A DNA stretch of 64,000 nucleotides from positions 62,001-126,000 of the forward strand of contig JADCRB010000018.1 in assembly GCA_021464245.1 (NCBI GenBank), written 5' to 3'. How positions within the stretch are numbered: the first letter of the stretch is position 1; every line of letters begins with the position of its first letter. Below the pieces are notes generated by a model. It was not told the origin of the DNA and did no database searches. It saw only the letters and a list, made by a program, of their open reading frames with translations. This document shows positions 1 through 12,109 of this stretch, one piece after another. This DNA is from Carallia brachiata. Taxonomy: Eukaryota; Streptophyta; Magnoliopsida; Malpighiales; Rhizophoraceae. Position numbers and translations under genes: made by a program.

Positions 1-2405
1 AATCTATGCATTCAGGTGTACATACCTTGAAAATAACATATCTTTTTTTTTTTTTTTCTACTTTTTGAGACACCAGAATCATACTAATATTAGGATGAAA
101 AGATCAAAGTCAATAGGGAAACTGGGAAAGGATTTTGTATATAGGTCATCTAAAATAGAAGAACTAATTTGATTGGTACTGTAAAATCTGATGCAACTAA
201 AACGTTATATGCAGGTAGTATCCCATAAAATAGCCACAGAAACTCTGAAATGAGAAACGATTGCTTACGATCTGCTTGATGAATCCTGATGAGCACCCCT
301 TAAAAAGAGAAGTTTCTTTAATGTATGGTTCATACAACTTTGTGATATCTACAAAGAAGGAATAATTAATCATTATAAATACAATTGAAAAGACCCTGAA
401 ACCATAACTAATTACAAGGAAAAAAACCAGTTTCTGCTACCATTGCCGCACCGATCAACCCCCTTTCATCATCAAGCCTAGTTGCCAATAATTTTTCTTC
501 TCACTTTGTTTTCTCCAAATCACTTGTATAAAAGTTTGTCATCCTACTAGCTCTAACTCAATTGACAGACAGGGGGAAGATACAAGTTAAACAGTGCAAA
601 GAAATGACTTTATACTCCATCATTTTACAAGTTATTTGAGAATTTTTTTTTAAAAAAAAAGATATATATTATCAATAATCTGTCCAAAAAGAGTTTAGAA
701 TTATAAAGAAGAAATTTCTGAAGTTTCACTTAAAGAGATACAGCTAGCATTGCTATAAGCTCCTAGTACATGTACTCAGTTTTGGAGAACAAGAAGTATC
801 AGCACCTTTGTATGAATAGAAGCAGGAATATCTTGCAGAACATTGGCCTCAGTAAGCTTGCGATTATATTGCAGTCTCAGATGGCCTTTGATCTTGTTAC
901 TCATGTCCTTTCCCAGATTGTGTCTATTCATAAATTTGATAAGTTCAGTCATTTTATCCCTGAACTTCTCTGTCCTTGATCCTTTTACAATCAGTGCAGT
1001 CATGTTACCTAGCAGATAAGCACCAAGAATCATATCGAACGATACATAGATCATGACAAATATCATTTCCCTGACATTGACTGCATGTATCTCTCCATAA
1101 CCTACAGAGAAAGCACATAGTCACTCCCATAAATAGAGATACAAACAAAATATTCAAAACTGGATAGCCTGGTAGAAGTAATCATGCCATAGACCCTCAT
1201 ATTATCAAATGAGCAATGCTACTCAACCCCACTTAAGTTTTTGGAAACTTGCCCGATCCAACTAAATTGAAGCACACAATCACTTCCGTGGAATTGGACA
1301 AATTTGGAAAACTTAGTGGTGCTAAATATCATTTTCTAATTAAATTAAGATTACAAAAACACACAATTCAACAGGCAAAAATAGCATGTAATGAAAAGAT
1401 TACCAACAGTTGCCATGGTAACAATAGCAAAGTAGAGTGATGTTAAATAACGCTTCCAAAGATCAATTTCTCTGAAATTAGTGTAGTGAAAGTTGCCCAT
1501 CTGCAAGCTCCCTATCCATGTGTAACCTTCCTCAGATGGGGGCACAGTAGTAGCAAGATAGTAAAAGAAACAGGCAGCAGTATGTGTCCAATAAAGCTCC
1601 ACAACAAAAAGCTTCACAATTCTTGTAGAGAGGTAATTGATCCTAACATCTTTCTCCAATCTCTCAAAAAACTCCGTCACCCTCCGTGCCCGACTTAGCC
1701 TAATCCATAGCATGTACCTCACCGGCTCTTTTCTCCCACAAGCCTAGTTAAGAGCAAGTAGAACCAGTTAAGCATAAAATACACAAGTTTGAAAATCATA
1801 ATCAAGAGAAATTGACCAATTATATGTAGAAAAAAATGTAATTAAGATGTTTATAGAAATTGAAAAGCTTTTCACGCATACCTCCTTGACAAATAAATTA
1901 AACTAAGCAAATTTTTAGAGTTGGAAGTCAGAATATAAGCATAATAAACAAAATCAAGAACACAAGACAAATTTAATTCAAACGAGGCAAAAAGAAAACC
2001 ACCCAGCTTGTGATCTCTTCTCACCTTGTAAATGGCATCCCAGGGGAGGCAACCCAGGAAGTCAACCAAAAACCGGGACTTCAAGTACCTGTTAAAAAAT
2101 TTTTTTTTTTTTAAAAAGAGACTTTGCTGCTCAATCATGTACACACACGTGAACACTAATAAATCTCCCAATTTTTTTTGTGTTGATTAATGTCTTGAAT
2201 ACACTAAGATTATTGATTTTTATAATAATATTAATAATTTTTACGATAAAAATTAAATATTATTATTTTTTATTGTAAGCATTGTCATTCTTATAACAAA
2301 GAATATTAATTTGGTTATATTCAATATACTTATTGGAATACCAAAAATCTGAGCACAAACATCTTCTCTCAAGGATATATATATATACAAGTATCTTGAA
2401 TATAA

Positions 2406-2447
<42 letters not shown>

Positions 2448-4140
2448 GTGTAGAGATAGAAACCTGATTGCAATGAGGGAGTGATCGTAGACCAAGCGAT
2501 AGGAGACGGGGTCGCGATAGGCGAGAAAGAAGCGGACGGCGATGTCAATGAGAAAAGCGAGTTGGCCGGCGATGTCGAGCAAGAAAAGGTGCTCCGGGAG
2601 GCCTCTGAAGAAAGCGAACTCCAGTGGGGTGAAGAAGGATGAGTATATTGCCCATATCAGTATGAAATGCGTCCACACTGCATACCACCTGCAGTGCAAT
2701 TCTTCTCATTTCCATTTGTCAATATTTTTGCATCTTTTGTTTCGGCACCATTTCTTTCTTAAGCAATAATACTTATCACAAATTTTTATGTCTGCATTGG
2801 ATTTTTGTATAAAAAACTTAAACTTGTTACGAGAAATTCTTTTTTTAATTGATTTTTAAAAAATATCAGTCTTATTTTATTTAAAATATTATATCGAAAC
2901 ACTAAAATTTTGTATATAAAAATTTTGTCGTGAGCATTAACAGCTCCGTGTATATATCATATGCACAATGCACCGTACAACTAAAACAGAAAATGAAATA
3001 ATGTGATGACTTCTTGTATTTCTTTTTTCAAATAATGGAAAAGCATATATATATATATATATATATATACCTCACAGTTTTGTTTAGCGAAATAAATTTT
3101 ATGAGAGCATGCTTAGATCACTTTGACAAAAAAATCAAGCTCATGATTTTAGCATAACAACAATTAACCTCCTTACTAGTTTTTTTTTTTTTTTTTTGAT
3201 CTACTCCTTATTACTACTCTAACGAGCAATCAAACTCACGATTTTTACATCACCTAAACGCTTTGAAGTAGAATTTAACTCTTAGAACATAACAAAAACA
3301 ATTTCGATACCACTAATCATAATATTCAGCGGGGCTTCTTATACGAATACATTGAATTGGAAAGGCTACATTGTAATTTGCGCTAGTTGAGTGCTATTTT
3401 TATACCATTTTCTCTTTGAATATTTTTGCAAAAGAAAAGAGTACTTAATTAATTAGTTTTCTGGTCTCTAAAACATATCTTATATGACAGATGAAATTAA
3501 TCGCAACCATTAGAAAATTAACAAGAATACAAGGATAGCCCATGTGCTCAATTCTACTTTGTCATATTTGGCAAATTAAGTGAACTTTTCCAACTACCAT
3601 TTGGCCCCTTATGGTAGGACAAAATAGTCTTTTTATTTATATGCTATAAAGTTACGGTAGAAAATCCTTGTGCCAATAAATATAAGAACAAATGTAATTG
3701 AGATCAATTCACAGAAAACATTTCTAAACCATAGATTATTAAATCGTGAAATGTTTTACTAAAGAATTTTATTTAGCTCCAAGTGCCCATGGACCTCAAT
3801 CCGCCTAATATAAAGGGACTAACAACCAGAAGACAAGGCTTTCAGTTTCAGGAGAGTTCGAGGATTTTACCAGTTGTCCGGAAGAACGACAAAGCCGCGA
3901 GAATGCAACTGCCCTCTGCTGATGCTGCCGCTGCGGCTGCCATGCCTAACAATGTCTTGTTCCAGCTCCAAACCCACGGAATGATTCATCGCTGCTGCTC
4001 AGCAGCCCAAAAAGCTTTTTCCACCACGATCTTCTCGACCCTCCCATCATCTTATGATCAACCTCGAACTCTTCCTCTTCATCCGGGTCATCTCCGCCGT
4101 CGCCTCCTACTCCTCTTCTCCTTTCTTCACGCATCATCAT
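1..4140 (-). CDS. SKOR/GORK-like: SKOR/GORK-type outward-rectifying Shaker K+ channel, 5' part (gene continues beyond position 1; frame broken twice)
   Basis: Plasma-membrane voltage-gated channel that releases K+ (stele loading or guard cells in characterised relatives). Six exons join in phase: 3871-4140, 2464-2688, 2025-2088, 1404-1743, 806-1101 and 269-348. They encode an acidic N-terminus (DDPDEEEEFEVD), S1 (WTHFILIWAIYSSFFTPLEF), S2-S3 (RYLKSRFLVDFLGCLPWD), S4 (MLWIRLSRARRV), S5, pore and S6 (FDMILGAYLLGNMTALIVKG) and the start of the C-linker (LQDIPASIHTK). The cyclic-nucleotide-binding and ankyrin parts would lie left of the window. Three oddities are visible. Exon 1 is 270 nt in the acidic frame, but the splice to exon 2 needs a length of 2 modulo 3, so the frame breaks inside it. 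Exon 6 is 80 nt where the family has 27 codons, with one base missing near 333-336. The filter reads GYGE rather than GYGD. The start is the first ATG of the acidic frame, at 4140. Family assignment is very secure; whether the gene works is uncertain. Confidence 0.88.
2408..2443. repeat. (TA)n microsatellite in SKOR-like intron
   Basis: About 18 uninterrupted TA units lie just after the exon 2 donor of the SKOR-like gene. A second, shorter TA tract sits near 3046-3069 in the preceding intron. Both are simple repeats and likely length-variable. Confidence 0.9.
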
Positions 4141-6884
4141 CAAGTGAACGGTGAACCACTCAACCACCCTTCGTTTTTTTTAACGACGAAAACCTTTAGC
4201 TAGCTTGCTACTCATAGAGTGAATCCAAAAAAATACATATATATATATGTGCATATAAATGGGAACTCAGTCAAACATTGTAGAGAAAAATTTTCAAGTG
4301 CTAACGTTTGATCTCACTTCGAGTGAGTTTTATATTACTGAGTAAGTTTAATTATTTGTAACTGTTGCCTTTTTTACGACAGTGGGGATCGAATAGATTT
4401 GTTTTCGATGGAATCTTTTGAAATTTTTCTCTCTTTCGCACATCGGAAAAAAAATAAAATGATTCCTTTAGAGGATTAGTTTTAGACTTTTAGAACAGTA
4501 AGCTGGTAATGACAAAGATAATTCCCTTCCCCTGTCGTACGATTCCGAAAAGATAAGGCTATTGATGTGTTACTATAACGTTAATTAGTGGCCCACGTTA
4601 GCGAGGAACTGTCGGTTACCACGAGATTCTATTGATTGTAGCCAACGTTATTCATTACTTACTCTAAAAATTAAGGGAAAAGTTAGCAATAATTATTGGT
4701 TAAAGTAGAATGAGTTAGATTTCTCTTAAATAAAATTTTAGATTTTAATTTTTGTGGATAAAGAAAATGGTATTAGAAAAGTTTTTTTATAGAAATTTGA
4801 ACTAAATTAATTAAGATTTAATATAATTTTTAGATATGAAAATTGAAGAATCGTTTAATTAACAGACCAATCAGAAATCAGAACATTAAGATATTTATAT
4901 GACGCAAACAGAAAATAAATTCCGTAGGATAATTTGTTCGACGTATATGGGACCTAACAACCACAAGTACGAGGTGTGCAACCAATCAGTCATCAAACTT
5001 TTGAAGAAAAAAAAAAGAAGAAAATTTTTGGTGGATGTTGGTTAGATAAGCACAAAACGAGGTTATAATTAAATATGTTATTAGATAATTAAATTTAAAA
5101 AAAATATAAAAATAAATAAAATTTTAAATATTATTTAATAAATTACATATTCACTTATATCTTATTAATTAATATTCGACAGTCATCTAAAAATTTTAAC
5201 AATTATGTCAAACTGACGAAATAACAGTCCGAAGTTGGGTTTTGAGATCCAGCTCGCTAGGAATGAGACTTCAAAAGTGCAGTCCTTGAAGGTCGATCAA
5301 GTTAAAGCAAGTTCGTCAATCAATGGACTTGAGACTTGGATCCACGCCATGTACTCAAAGTCTGCAAATAAGTGTTGGTATGAGTAATAGGAGTTTATTA
5401 TCGGTTAATTAGAGGTTTCGAATTTGAGTTCCTGAAAATGCAGTCGCGTTAAATACTCACTGGAAAACTTTTACCGTCTTTCGGAATTCTACCCGAGTTA
5501 GTTCAGATTAGTCAACCCATTGAACTGGATACTTAACAATTTTAGATAAAAAAAAAAAAAGTCTGATTAAAAATTCTTATCACTTGACCCCTTGCATTCT
5601 GTTTGAGCGGGAGGAAAAGGTGAGGAGGGAGAAAAAAAAAGAAAAATAAAGATAAATTATTGTATTTAAAAAATTTTTAAAAAGTATGAGAAAGAAAAAT
5701 TTTTAATTCTCTTAATTCTTTATGGTTCATCAAAACTAATTCTTTTAAAAATATGAAGAAAGTTATTAGTTTTTTTATTAAATTTATTAAATGACTTAAT
5801 TACTTATCGTATAATTTAAAATTTAAAATTTTACTTAGATAAAAAATTTAAATAAAATTTATTATAAAGTATAAAATTGCTATTCCAATACATTTTATTT
5901 TTTTCTCCTCACTTTCCATCGTTTTCCAAATAAAAGAATTTATAATTTTTTTTCTTTTCATTACCTCTTTACAAACACATGAGAAAATAAAAAATATTAA
6001 TTTCTTTCGATCGTCTATTTTACTTTTCTCTCCCTTATTTTCTTTTCTTTCAAAGATTTTATCTAAATAAATACAGCATTAAAGAGCAAAGATCTCTCGT
6101 TTCTCCATTGAGGGCCATTACATGTTCTGACATTTTTGTCCTGAAAAATATTTTAGGTAAAATTAAAATTATTATTTTAAAAACAGTAATTAATATTTTT
6201 AAAATATAAAAATAATAATTATTTCAAAATTATCAATATTCATTTTTAAAATATCAATCACCGTTTCAATCAAAATAAATTTTATTACAAAAATTATCAT
6301 AACAATAATATTTAATCTTTTCCATTAGTTAAAACTTAATAGGTCTCGAGCAGCTCAAAAAGGCAGTCAAAGTTAATAAGCCCACGACATGCAACGGCCA
6401 CGACGAGAAACAGCCGACCAGTACCCTTTGTTTTATTTTTATTTTCGCTCGCTGTATTTCGCCGCTCCATCCCCCGTTAGCTAAATGTGGAGCTCTTCAA
6501 CTGGATAGATGCGTCAATAAATAGGATTCGCACCAAGTTAAGCTCTGAATTCTATGTTTGAAGACTTTTCCATATGATTTTGGAAAAAAATTAATATATT
6601 ACTAACTTTTTTAATAAATCTTATTTTCACCTATTTTTTTTCCAATTCTATGATTCTTTTTATAAAAGATTAACATTATATAATTTCAAATAAATAACAA
6701 TAAATAGCAACTAAATTTTATCTAATGACATCTGACAATTTATATAATTTTTTAAATAAATTTAATTATTTAATAATACATATTATTTTATTATTATTTT
6801 AAAATTATTTAAGTGTAGTTATTGAATATATTTAAAAAAGAATATGCGTGATTTGCATTTAGGTAAGGTTGATGCTTGCTACGT
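4141..6884. other. AT-rich intergenic spacer, no gene seen
   Basis: The upstream region of the SKOR-like gene is AT-rich, with stops in all frames and no conserved coding segment. A non-repetitive stretch near 5220-5530 contains a box-B-like word (GGTTTCGAATTTGAG) that could be an old SINE remnant, but no element ends are visible. Confidence 0.6.
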
Positions 6885-7544
6885 CCTTCGAGCAAGGTTG
6901 TCAGAATCGAACCGGTCATTAAATCGAAAAGCTAAGAGATTCAAGATTCAACCGGTTCGACCGGTAAAACCCCGGTTAAACCGGTAAAACCAGTATTTAA
7001 TATTAAATGTATAAAAATTAAATTTTTATATAACTTATATAATTATATAAAATGTTGTATTATATAAGAATGATAATAAATATTTAAAATAAAGTGTATT
7101 TTAAGAATTAAATTAATATTTACATACATTAAAGATATTACAATTAGTATATTTAACAAAATATAATTTATAAAAATTAATTGAAAAAATAATATTTATA
7201 ATTAGTGATTTAATATTAATTTTTAAATTTTAAAGATTAAATTGAAAATTTTAATCAATTGAGGACTAAATTAAAATTTTTAGTTAAAATTAGAATCTTA
7301 ATTATAATTTAGATAAAATTTTGGGTCAAATTATAATTTAAAATTTTTTGGTTTAAATTAAACCGGTTCAACGGGTCCGATTTTTTGTCGGTTTTTGACT
7401 AATTTTTCTGATTTTTAACCGATTTTTTTTAGTTCGGTCCGAATTTCATTTTTAATTTTGAACCGGACTGAATTTAAAATTAATTCTCAATTTTTTTAAT
7501 TAAACTGATCGGTCCGGTCCGATTCTTTTAACATTGCCTTCGAG
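6885..7544. mobile_element. hAT-type MITE with 8-bp target duplication
   Basis: The element body is 6893-7536 (644 bp). The 8-bp word CCTTCGAG stands immediately on both sides (6885-6892 and 7537-7544), the target-duplication length of hAT transposons. The ends are imperfect terminal inverted repeats: the left begins CAAGGTTGTCAGAATCGAAC and the reverse complement of the right end begins CAATGTTAAAAGAATCGGAC. Subterminal zones are rich in GGTTCGACCGG-like words on the left and their inverted counterparts on the right, while the middle is very AT-rich with no ORF. It is therefore non-autonomous and needs transposase from elsewhere. Confidence 0.85.
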
Positions 7545-10500
7545 GATTCGTGATGATTTGCTTTGAAATTTTTGTAACTACCCGTCAACGATCAGCATAC
7601 GGAGAGGAGTTTAGAGTCACCATTCGAGAACTATCGCAGCTCTCATACGACATACGCAAATTGACGATTCCACAACAATCATTCACTCATTGGAGCATAT
7701 ATCCACCTGTCAAATGCCGATCGATGCTCAATGGAATCATGAAGATCAGAGATGACATCAGATTCGACATTATTGTCCTTCAGTAAATAAGTAACAAGAA
7801 TTTGTTCTTGTGGTCGGTTTGATTCCTCATAAATATTACACGGATTCGGGTAAAAGAACTCGGGACAGTGGTAAGTTCAATACATTGTATACATTTTTTT
7901 TCTTGAACAGGAAAAAAAAACATATGCTTGTTTTTATGTCGATATGGTATTTGTGGGCAGGTAGGAGTAAGTCTTTATTTTTAAATATCTTATTTAATCA
8001 TCCCTATAAAAGCAGACTTATTATTTGAGTATTATTGAATTTAAAAAAAATTTTTCACATCTAATTGCAGTGTTAACGAGTCGTGAACTCATACAGCGCA
8101 CTAACATAACTTTGCTGGTGTATTATGGTGACATCGTGGAAACTTGAACCTAAGTTAATGAGGAAGAGACACGCCAGATTATATTATAGTGTTGTCTTCA
8201 AGTGGTACATTGTATATATTTTTAATTTTTCTATAGATGATCATAATTAACCATAAAAACAAAAATATAGAATTAATGACTATGATATTACAGTACAATG
8301 TGATCTTGTGCCTGTCTTATATCCATTTATTCTTGTTTGCGTTATAAAGCCCATAGTCTTTTTAATCTTAATCCATGATTAACAGTGAATGGTTAGTAGT
8401 TAATGATCAATAATAATTAATGATGCATGTAATTGTTCATGTAAATGTGCGTCTATCAGCGTACATGTAAAGTAGGTCAGAAATTAGTGGGATTAAATTT
8501 AAAAAAAATTATATGAACCCTCAAATAATTAAATTTATAAAAAAAATAAATTATTAAATATTATTAAATAAAACTGTATTAATACTTAATTATAATGATA
8601 TACAACCGCTACAAAAGAAAAAACGTGAAAAGAAGGGAGGTAGATAAGCCTTGAGAGTGTCATTCTCACCTGCTACTTGGCTCTTTCCTGGTTTTCAGTT
8701 CTTAGTATACAGTTAAAAATCTCAATCATTACCAATTTTGAAATCCATAATTTAGATTCACCCAACATTATAACCAATCGGCCTTGCTTGGATGGCTATT
8801 GGTACATGATATTAAGAAGGGTGGTGGGGTTCAAACCTGAGCATTCTCAAACTTCTTAATTTAATGAAAGATTTATTTATTTAAAGGGATGAGAGTGTTT
8901 ACACGTTATGTGGTGTGAATAAATCAACTTTCTTATTTTTTCTAACAACTAATTGATTAACTGTCTAATAATTAATTAATTAACTATTAATCACTTTTAT
9001 GTTAAAAAAAGATTCACTCAACATTATGGCTCCACCAATAAAATAATAATAAACAATAAAAATTATTGATACAAGTTAGGGGTAAAGGGGGACATTCATA
9101 TTAACGATAGTCTATGCTGGATTGGCTCACTGCGTCCCACCATTCTCAGTGCAATCCAACATCCCATCGATTCTCAATTAGGCCAACTTGACCAAATTCC
9201 TGTGGATTTCCAGTTTAGACTACGGAATTGTTGTGATAAAAGGGAATTTTCTGCAGTTAGTGCAGTTTTCTTTTCTTTTCTTTGTTGTTTTTGTTTTCTA
9301 TGGATATGGTGAGAGAATTTATTAAAAGGGAAAAGTTATATAAAACCTCATGGTATGATAAAAATTCGTCTAGTTGAAATTTACCGAATTTAATACGAAC
9401 GGAGAGTATTATGATTGAAAGTATGACAAGTCATCTTCTAGTATTATATATACGAGTCTCGCTATAGGAATGGGGAGAAAGGAGGGGAGTGAGTTCCAAG
9501 CATTTTTTATTTTTTGTTAAAAAATTTTTGATATTCATATAAACAAGTTTAATATGCAAAAAATATTTTTAGAGACTGTAAACAAATTTTACATTTACTG
9601 TAAACACATTTTATGTTAATTGTATACACATAATTATTTTCAAACAGGCAAAAAAAAAAAAAAAAAAAAAAAGGTGCGAAACCCACCACCCGCCTCTTCC
9701 CCTCATCCGAGGCCCCTCTGCCGAAAATTGTCCCTGTATATATAATATTAAGTTTATTGTGTTCAAGCGGTCAAAAAAAGTTTTATTGTCTTCAATCCAG
9801 TAAAAAATGTACCACTCATACTGGAGTCAAGAATCGTGTGTTCTTTTAGATTTTTGGGCTACCATCACGGCAATTACTTAAAAAAAAGTCATAGTTATAT
9901 TTTCAAGAAATATAAAAATAGGGATTATTAGAATAATAAACAGAAGAGAATAGGCTGCTGGCTGCATTTTGGTTTGTTGGTTCTTTCTGCCTATTGATAT
10001 TAGAGTCTCAATAAAAGGGCATAGGAAATAACAATAGAGTAATCATATGAATGAGTTTATTCATTAAAACATGGTAAAAAAGTCTTTTTTTTTCAAAACT
10101 AAATTATAAATATGCTTAGTGTTATTGTAAATTTACTTTGTATTATTCTAAATATTGATTTAAAAAATTTTCAAAAACAATTTTTCTTGCTAAAAAGATT
10201 TTCTACTACCCATGATTATTTTATAATTATTTTCTATATCATCCTAATATTTTCCTTGATATTATGGAAGTATCTACCAAAATTTCTTATTTTGCATTTG
10301 AATTTTAAACGTCAAGCTTGTGTGCAATAAGATACCAAAAGAGGTTAAATTTTGCAATTACTCATCTGATCTTGAAAGAAATATTCATTATAGCCCAACT
10401 TTCTATAGAATAGTTGGATATTTTAACTTTTTTCTTTTTTATTGGGTAATTGGAGTTCCCAAACAGGCAACTATGAGCCTTTGGTTGGCCTCATTCACTC

Positions 10501-11060
10501 CTCAACCCTATGTTCGGATGGTGATTAAGAAAATTTATAAAAGAAAAAAACTGTGTTTGGATTGAAGAGGAAATTAATAGAGTCACAAACTACATGTATA
10601 CTTCGCTAAACCGTGGCAAAAAGTTTCCAGAAAATAATAAAATTATATATTACTGGAATTAAATTATCTCAAAACCTTATCATAAACCAAAACACACCAA
10701 CTTAGGCAAATTACTAAAAGATTTTCTGTTCCAATTAGAATCCTACTTAGTTTAGAATTCTCATGATCATTAATTATTCATTAACATCCCAAATTGAAAA
10801 CAACGGAGAACTAGGCAGTTTTCCTATTCAATGCATAATGTGCATTAAATGTGAGCAAATCCCACTCCACTGAGAAGTGGTAGTCCGGCAAACTGAAGAT
10901 TCTTGGTAGGTGGACCCCACCGACTTGCCTTCCCATTCAATAAGTGATTCATCCAACGATCTACATTTGAATTTAATAAATCTTTTGCTCGATCCAGCGG
11001 CTCCTACTGCGTTACTTTGCCACCAAGTTTTTCATTTTTTTTTTTCCACTTTAGGCCTCT
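7545..11060. other. AT-rich intergenic spacer upstream of the MAPKK gene
   Basis: No conserved coding segment was recognised. It contains an A-run at 9651-9672 and short AT-rich tracts. Open frames near 7550-8030, 10112-10330 and 10320-10565 have no family resemblance and low-complexity composition. Confidence 0.6.
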
Positions 11061-11068
11061 ACTATGTC

Positions 11069-11076
11069 TATATAAA
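11069..11076 (+). promoter_or_regulatory. TATA box of the MAPKK gene
   Basis: TATATAAA lies 79 bp upstream of the chosen ATG at 11155. It predicts a start site near 11100, which places the alternative ATG at 11090 outside the transcript. Confidence 0.7.
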
Positions 11077-11154
11077 CCCCATTTTGTAGGTGTCCGCTTT
11101 GTTACTTACGCAGTCACAAACTAAAGAAACACTGCCAACTGCCTTTGTCTGCCA

Positions 11155-12109
11155 ATGTCAGTTGTCCGCGAGCGCCGCCATCTCAACCTCCGCCTCCCCC
11201 TCCCCGAACTCTCCGACCGCCTCCCTCGCTTCCCCTTGCAATCCTCAACTGCAAGTTTCGCAAACACTTACACCTCCTCCTCCGCCGCCGTCTCCTTCAA
11301 CGACCTTGAGAAACTCCACGTTCTTGGCCACGGAAACGGTGGCACCGTCTACAAAGTCCTCAACAAGCATACTTCCGAAGTCTACGCCCTGAAAGTTGTC
11401 CGAGGCGACAGCGACCCCCTCGTCCGCCGCCAAGTCCTCCGGGAGATCGATATCCTCCGCCGCACCGACTCTCCTCATATAGTCCGTTGCCACGGAATCT
11501 ACGAGAAGCCCTCCGGCGACATTGCGATTCTGATGGAGTACATGGATTTGGGGACGCTCGATTCCCTCTTGCAGCAGCAAGGCACGTTCTCATTCTCGTC
11601 GGAGGCCAATCTTGCCCATGTGGCGCGCCAGTGTCTTAGCGGCCTTAACTATTTGCACGGCCTGAAAATCATGCACCGCGACATCAAGCCGTCCAATTTG
11701 CTGGTGAACAGCGAGATGGAAGTCAAGATTGCCGACTTTGGCGTCAGCAAGATCATGTGCAGGTCATTGGATGCTTGCAATTCCTACGTGGGTACTTGCG
11801 CTTACATGAGTCCCGAGCGGTTCGACCCCGACGCTCATGGCGGGAATTACAACGGCTACGCAGGCGACATATGGAGTTTGGGAATCACGCTGTTGGAGCT
11901 CTACATGGGTCACTTTCCGCTCCTGCCGCCGGCCAAAGACCCGACTGGGCCACCCTGATGTGCGCTATTTTTTCGGAGAGCCGCCAAGCTTGCCGGAGCA
12001 TGCGTCCGAGGAGTTCAGGAGCTTCATTGGGTGTTGCTTGCAGAAGGAGTCAAGTAATAGGTGGACGGCTGCACAGCTTTTGACACACCCTTTCGTCTGC
12101 AAAGATTGA
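11155..12109 (+). CDS. MKK9-like: MAPK kinase, MKK7/MKK9 group, intronless (frame broken twice near the 3' end)
   Basis: Dual-specificity kinase that phosphorylates MAP kinases in stress, ethylene and senescence signalling (known for the group D family). The N-terminus carries a MAPK docking site (RERRHLNLRLPLP). Kinase motifs follow in order: glycine loop GHGNGGTVYKV, lysine in YALKVV, catalytic HRDIKPSN, ADFGVSK, and the plant activation-loop pattern S-x5-S (SLDACNS) before VGTCAYMSPERF. The group is typically intronless, as here. The frame breaks at about 11931-11933 (one base short in LLPP-GQRPDWATLMCA) and again in the T-run at 11968-11973 (one base short before FGEPP). The remaining C-terminus (CCLQKES..RWTAAQLLTHPF) is intact to a stop at 12107. 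Adding two bases gives 319 codons including the stop, normal for the family. As written, the protein stops at 11958, inside the C-lobe. Confidence 0.9.

Noticed and set aside
2253..2463. Tail of a minus-strand ORF with repeated Ile-Tyr
   Set aside because: Read-through of exon 2 into the (TA)n intron, not protein.
3783..4154. 123-codon plus-strand ORF
   Set aside because: Antisense shadow of SKOR exon 1, whose splice phase and S1 continuity identify the true strand.
11090..11392. ORF overlapping the MAPKK start in another frame
   Set aside because: It begins at or before the predicted transcription start from the TATA box at 11069 and is Pro/Ser-rich low complexity; the kinase frame explains the region.
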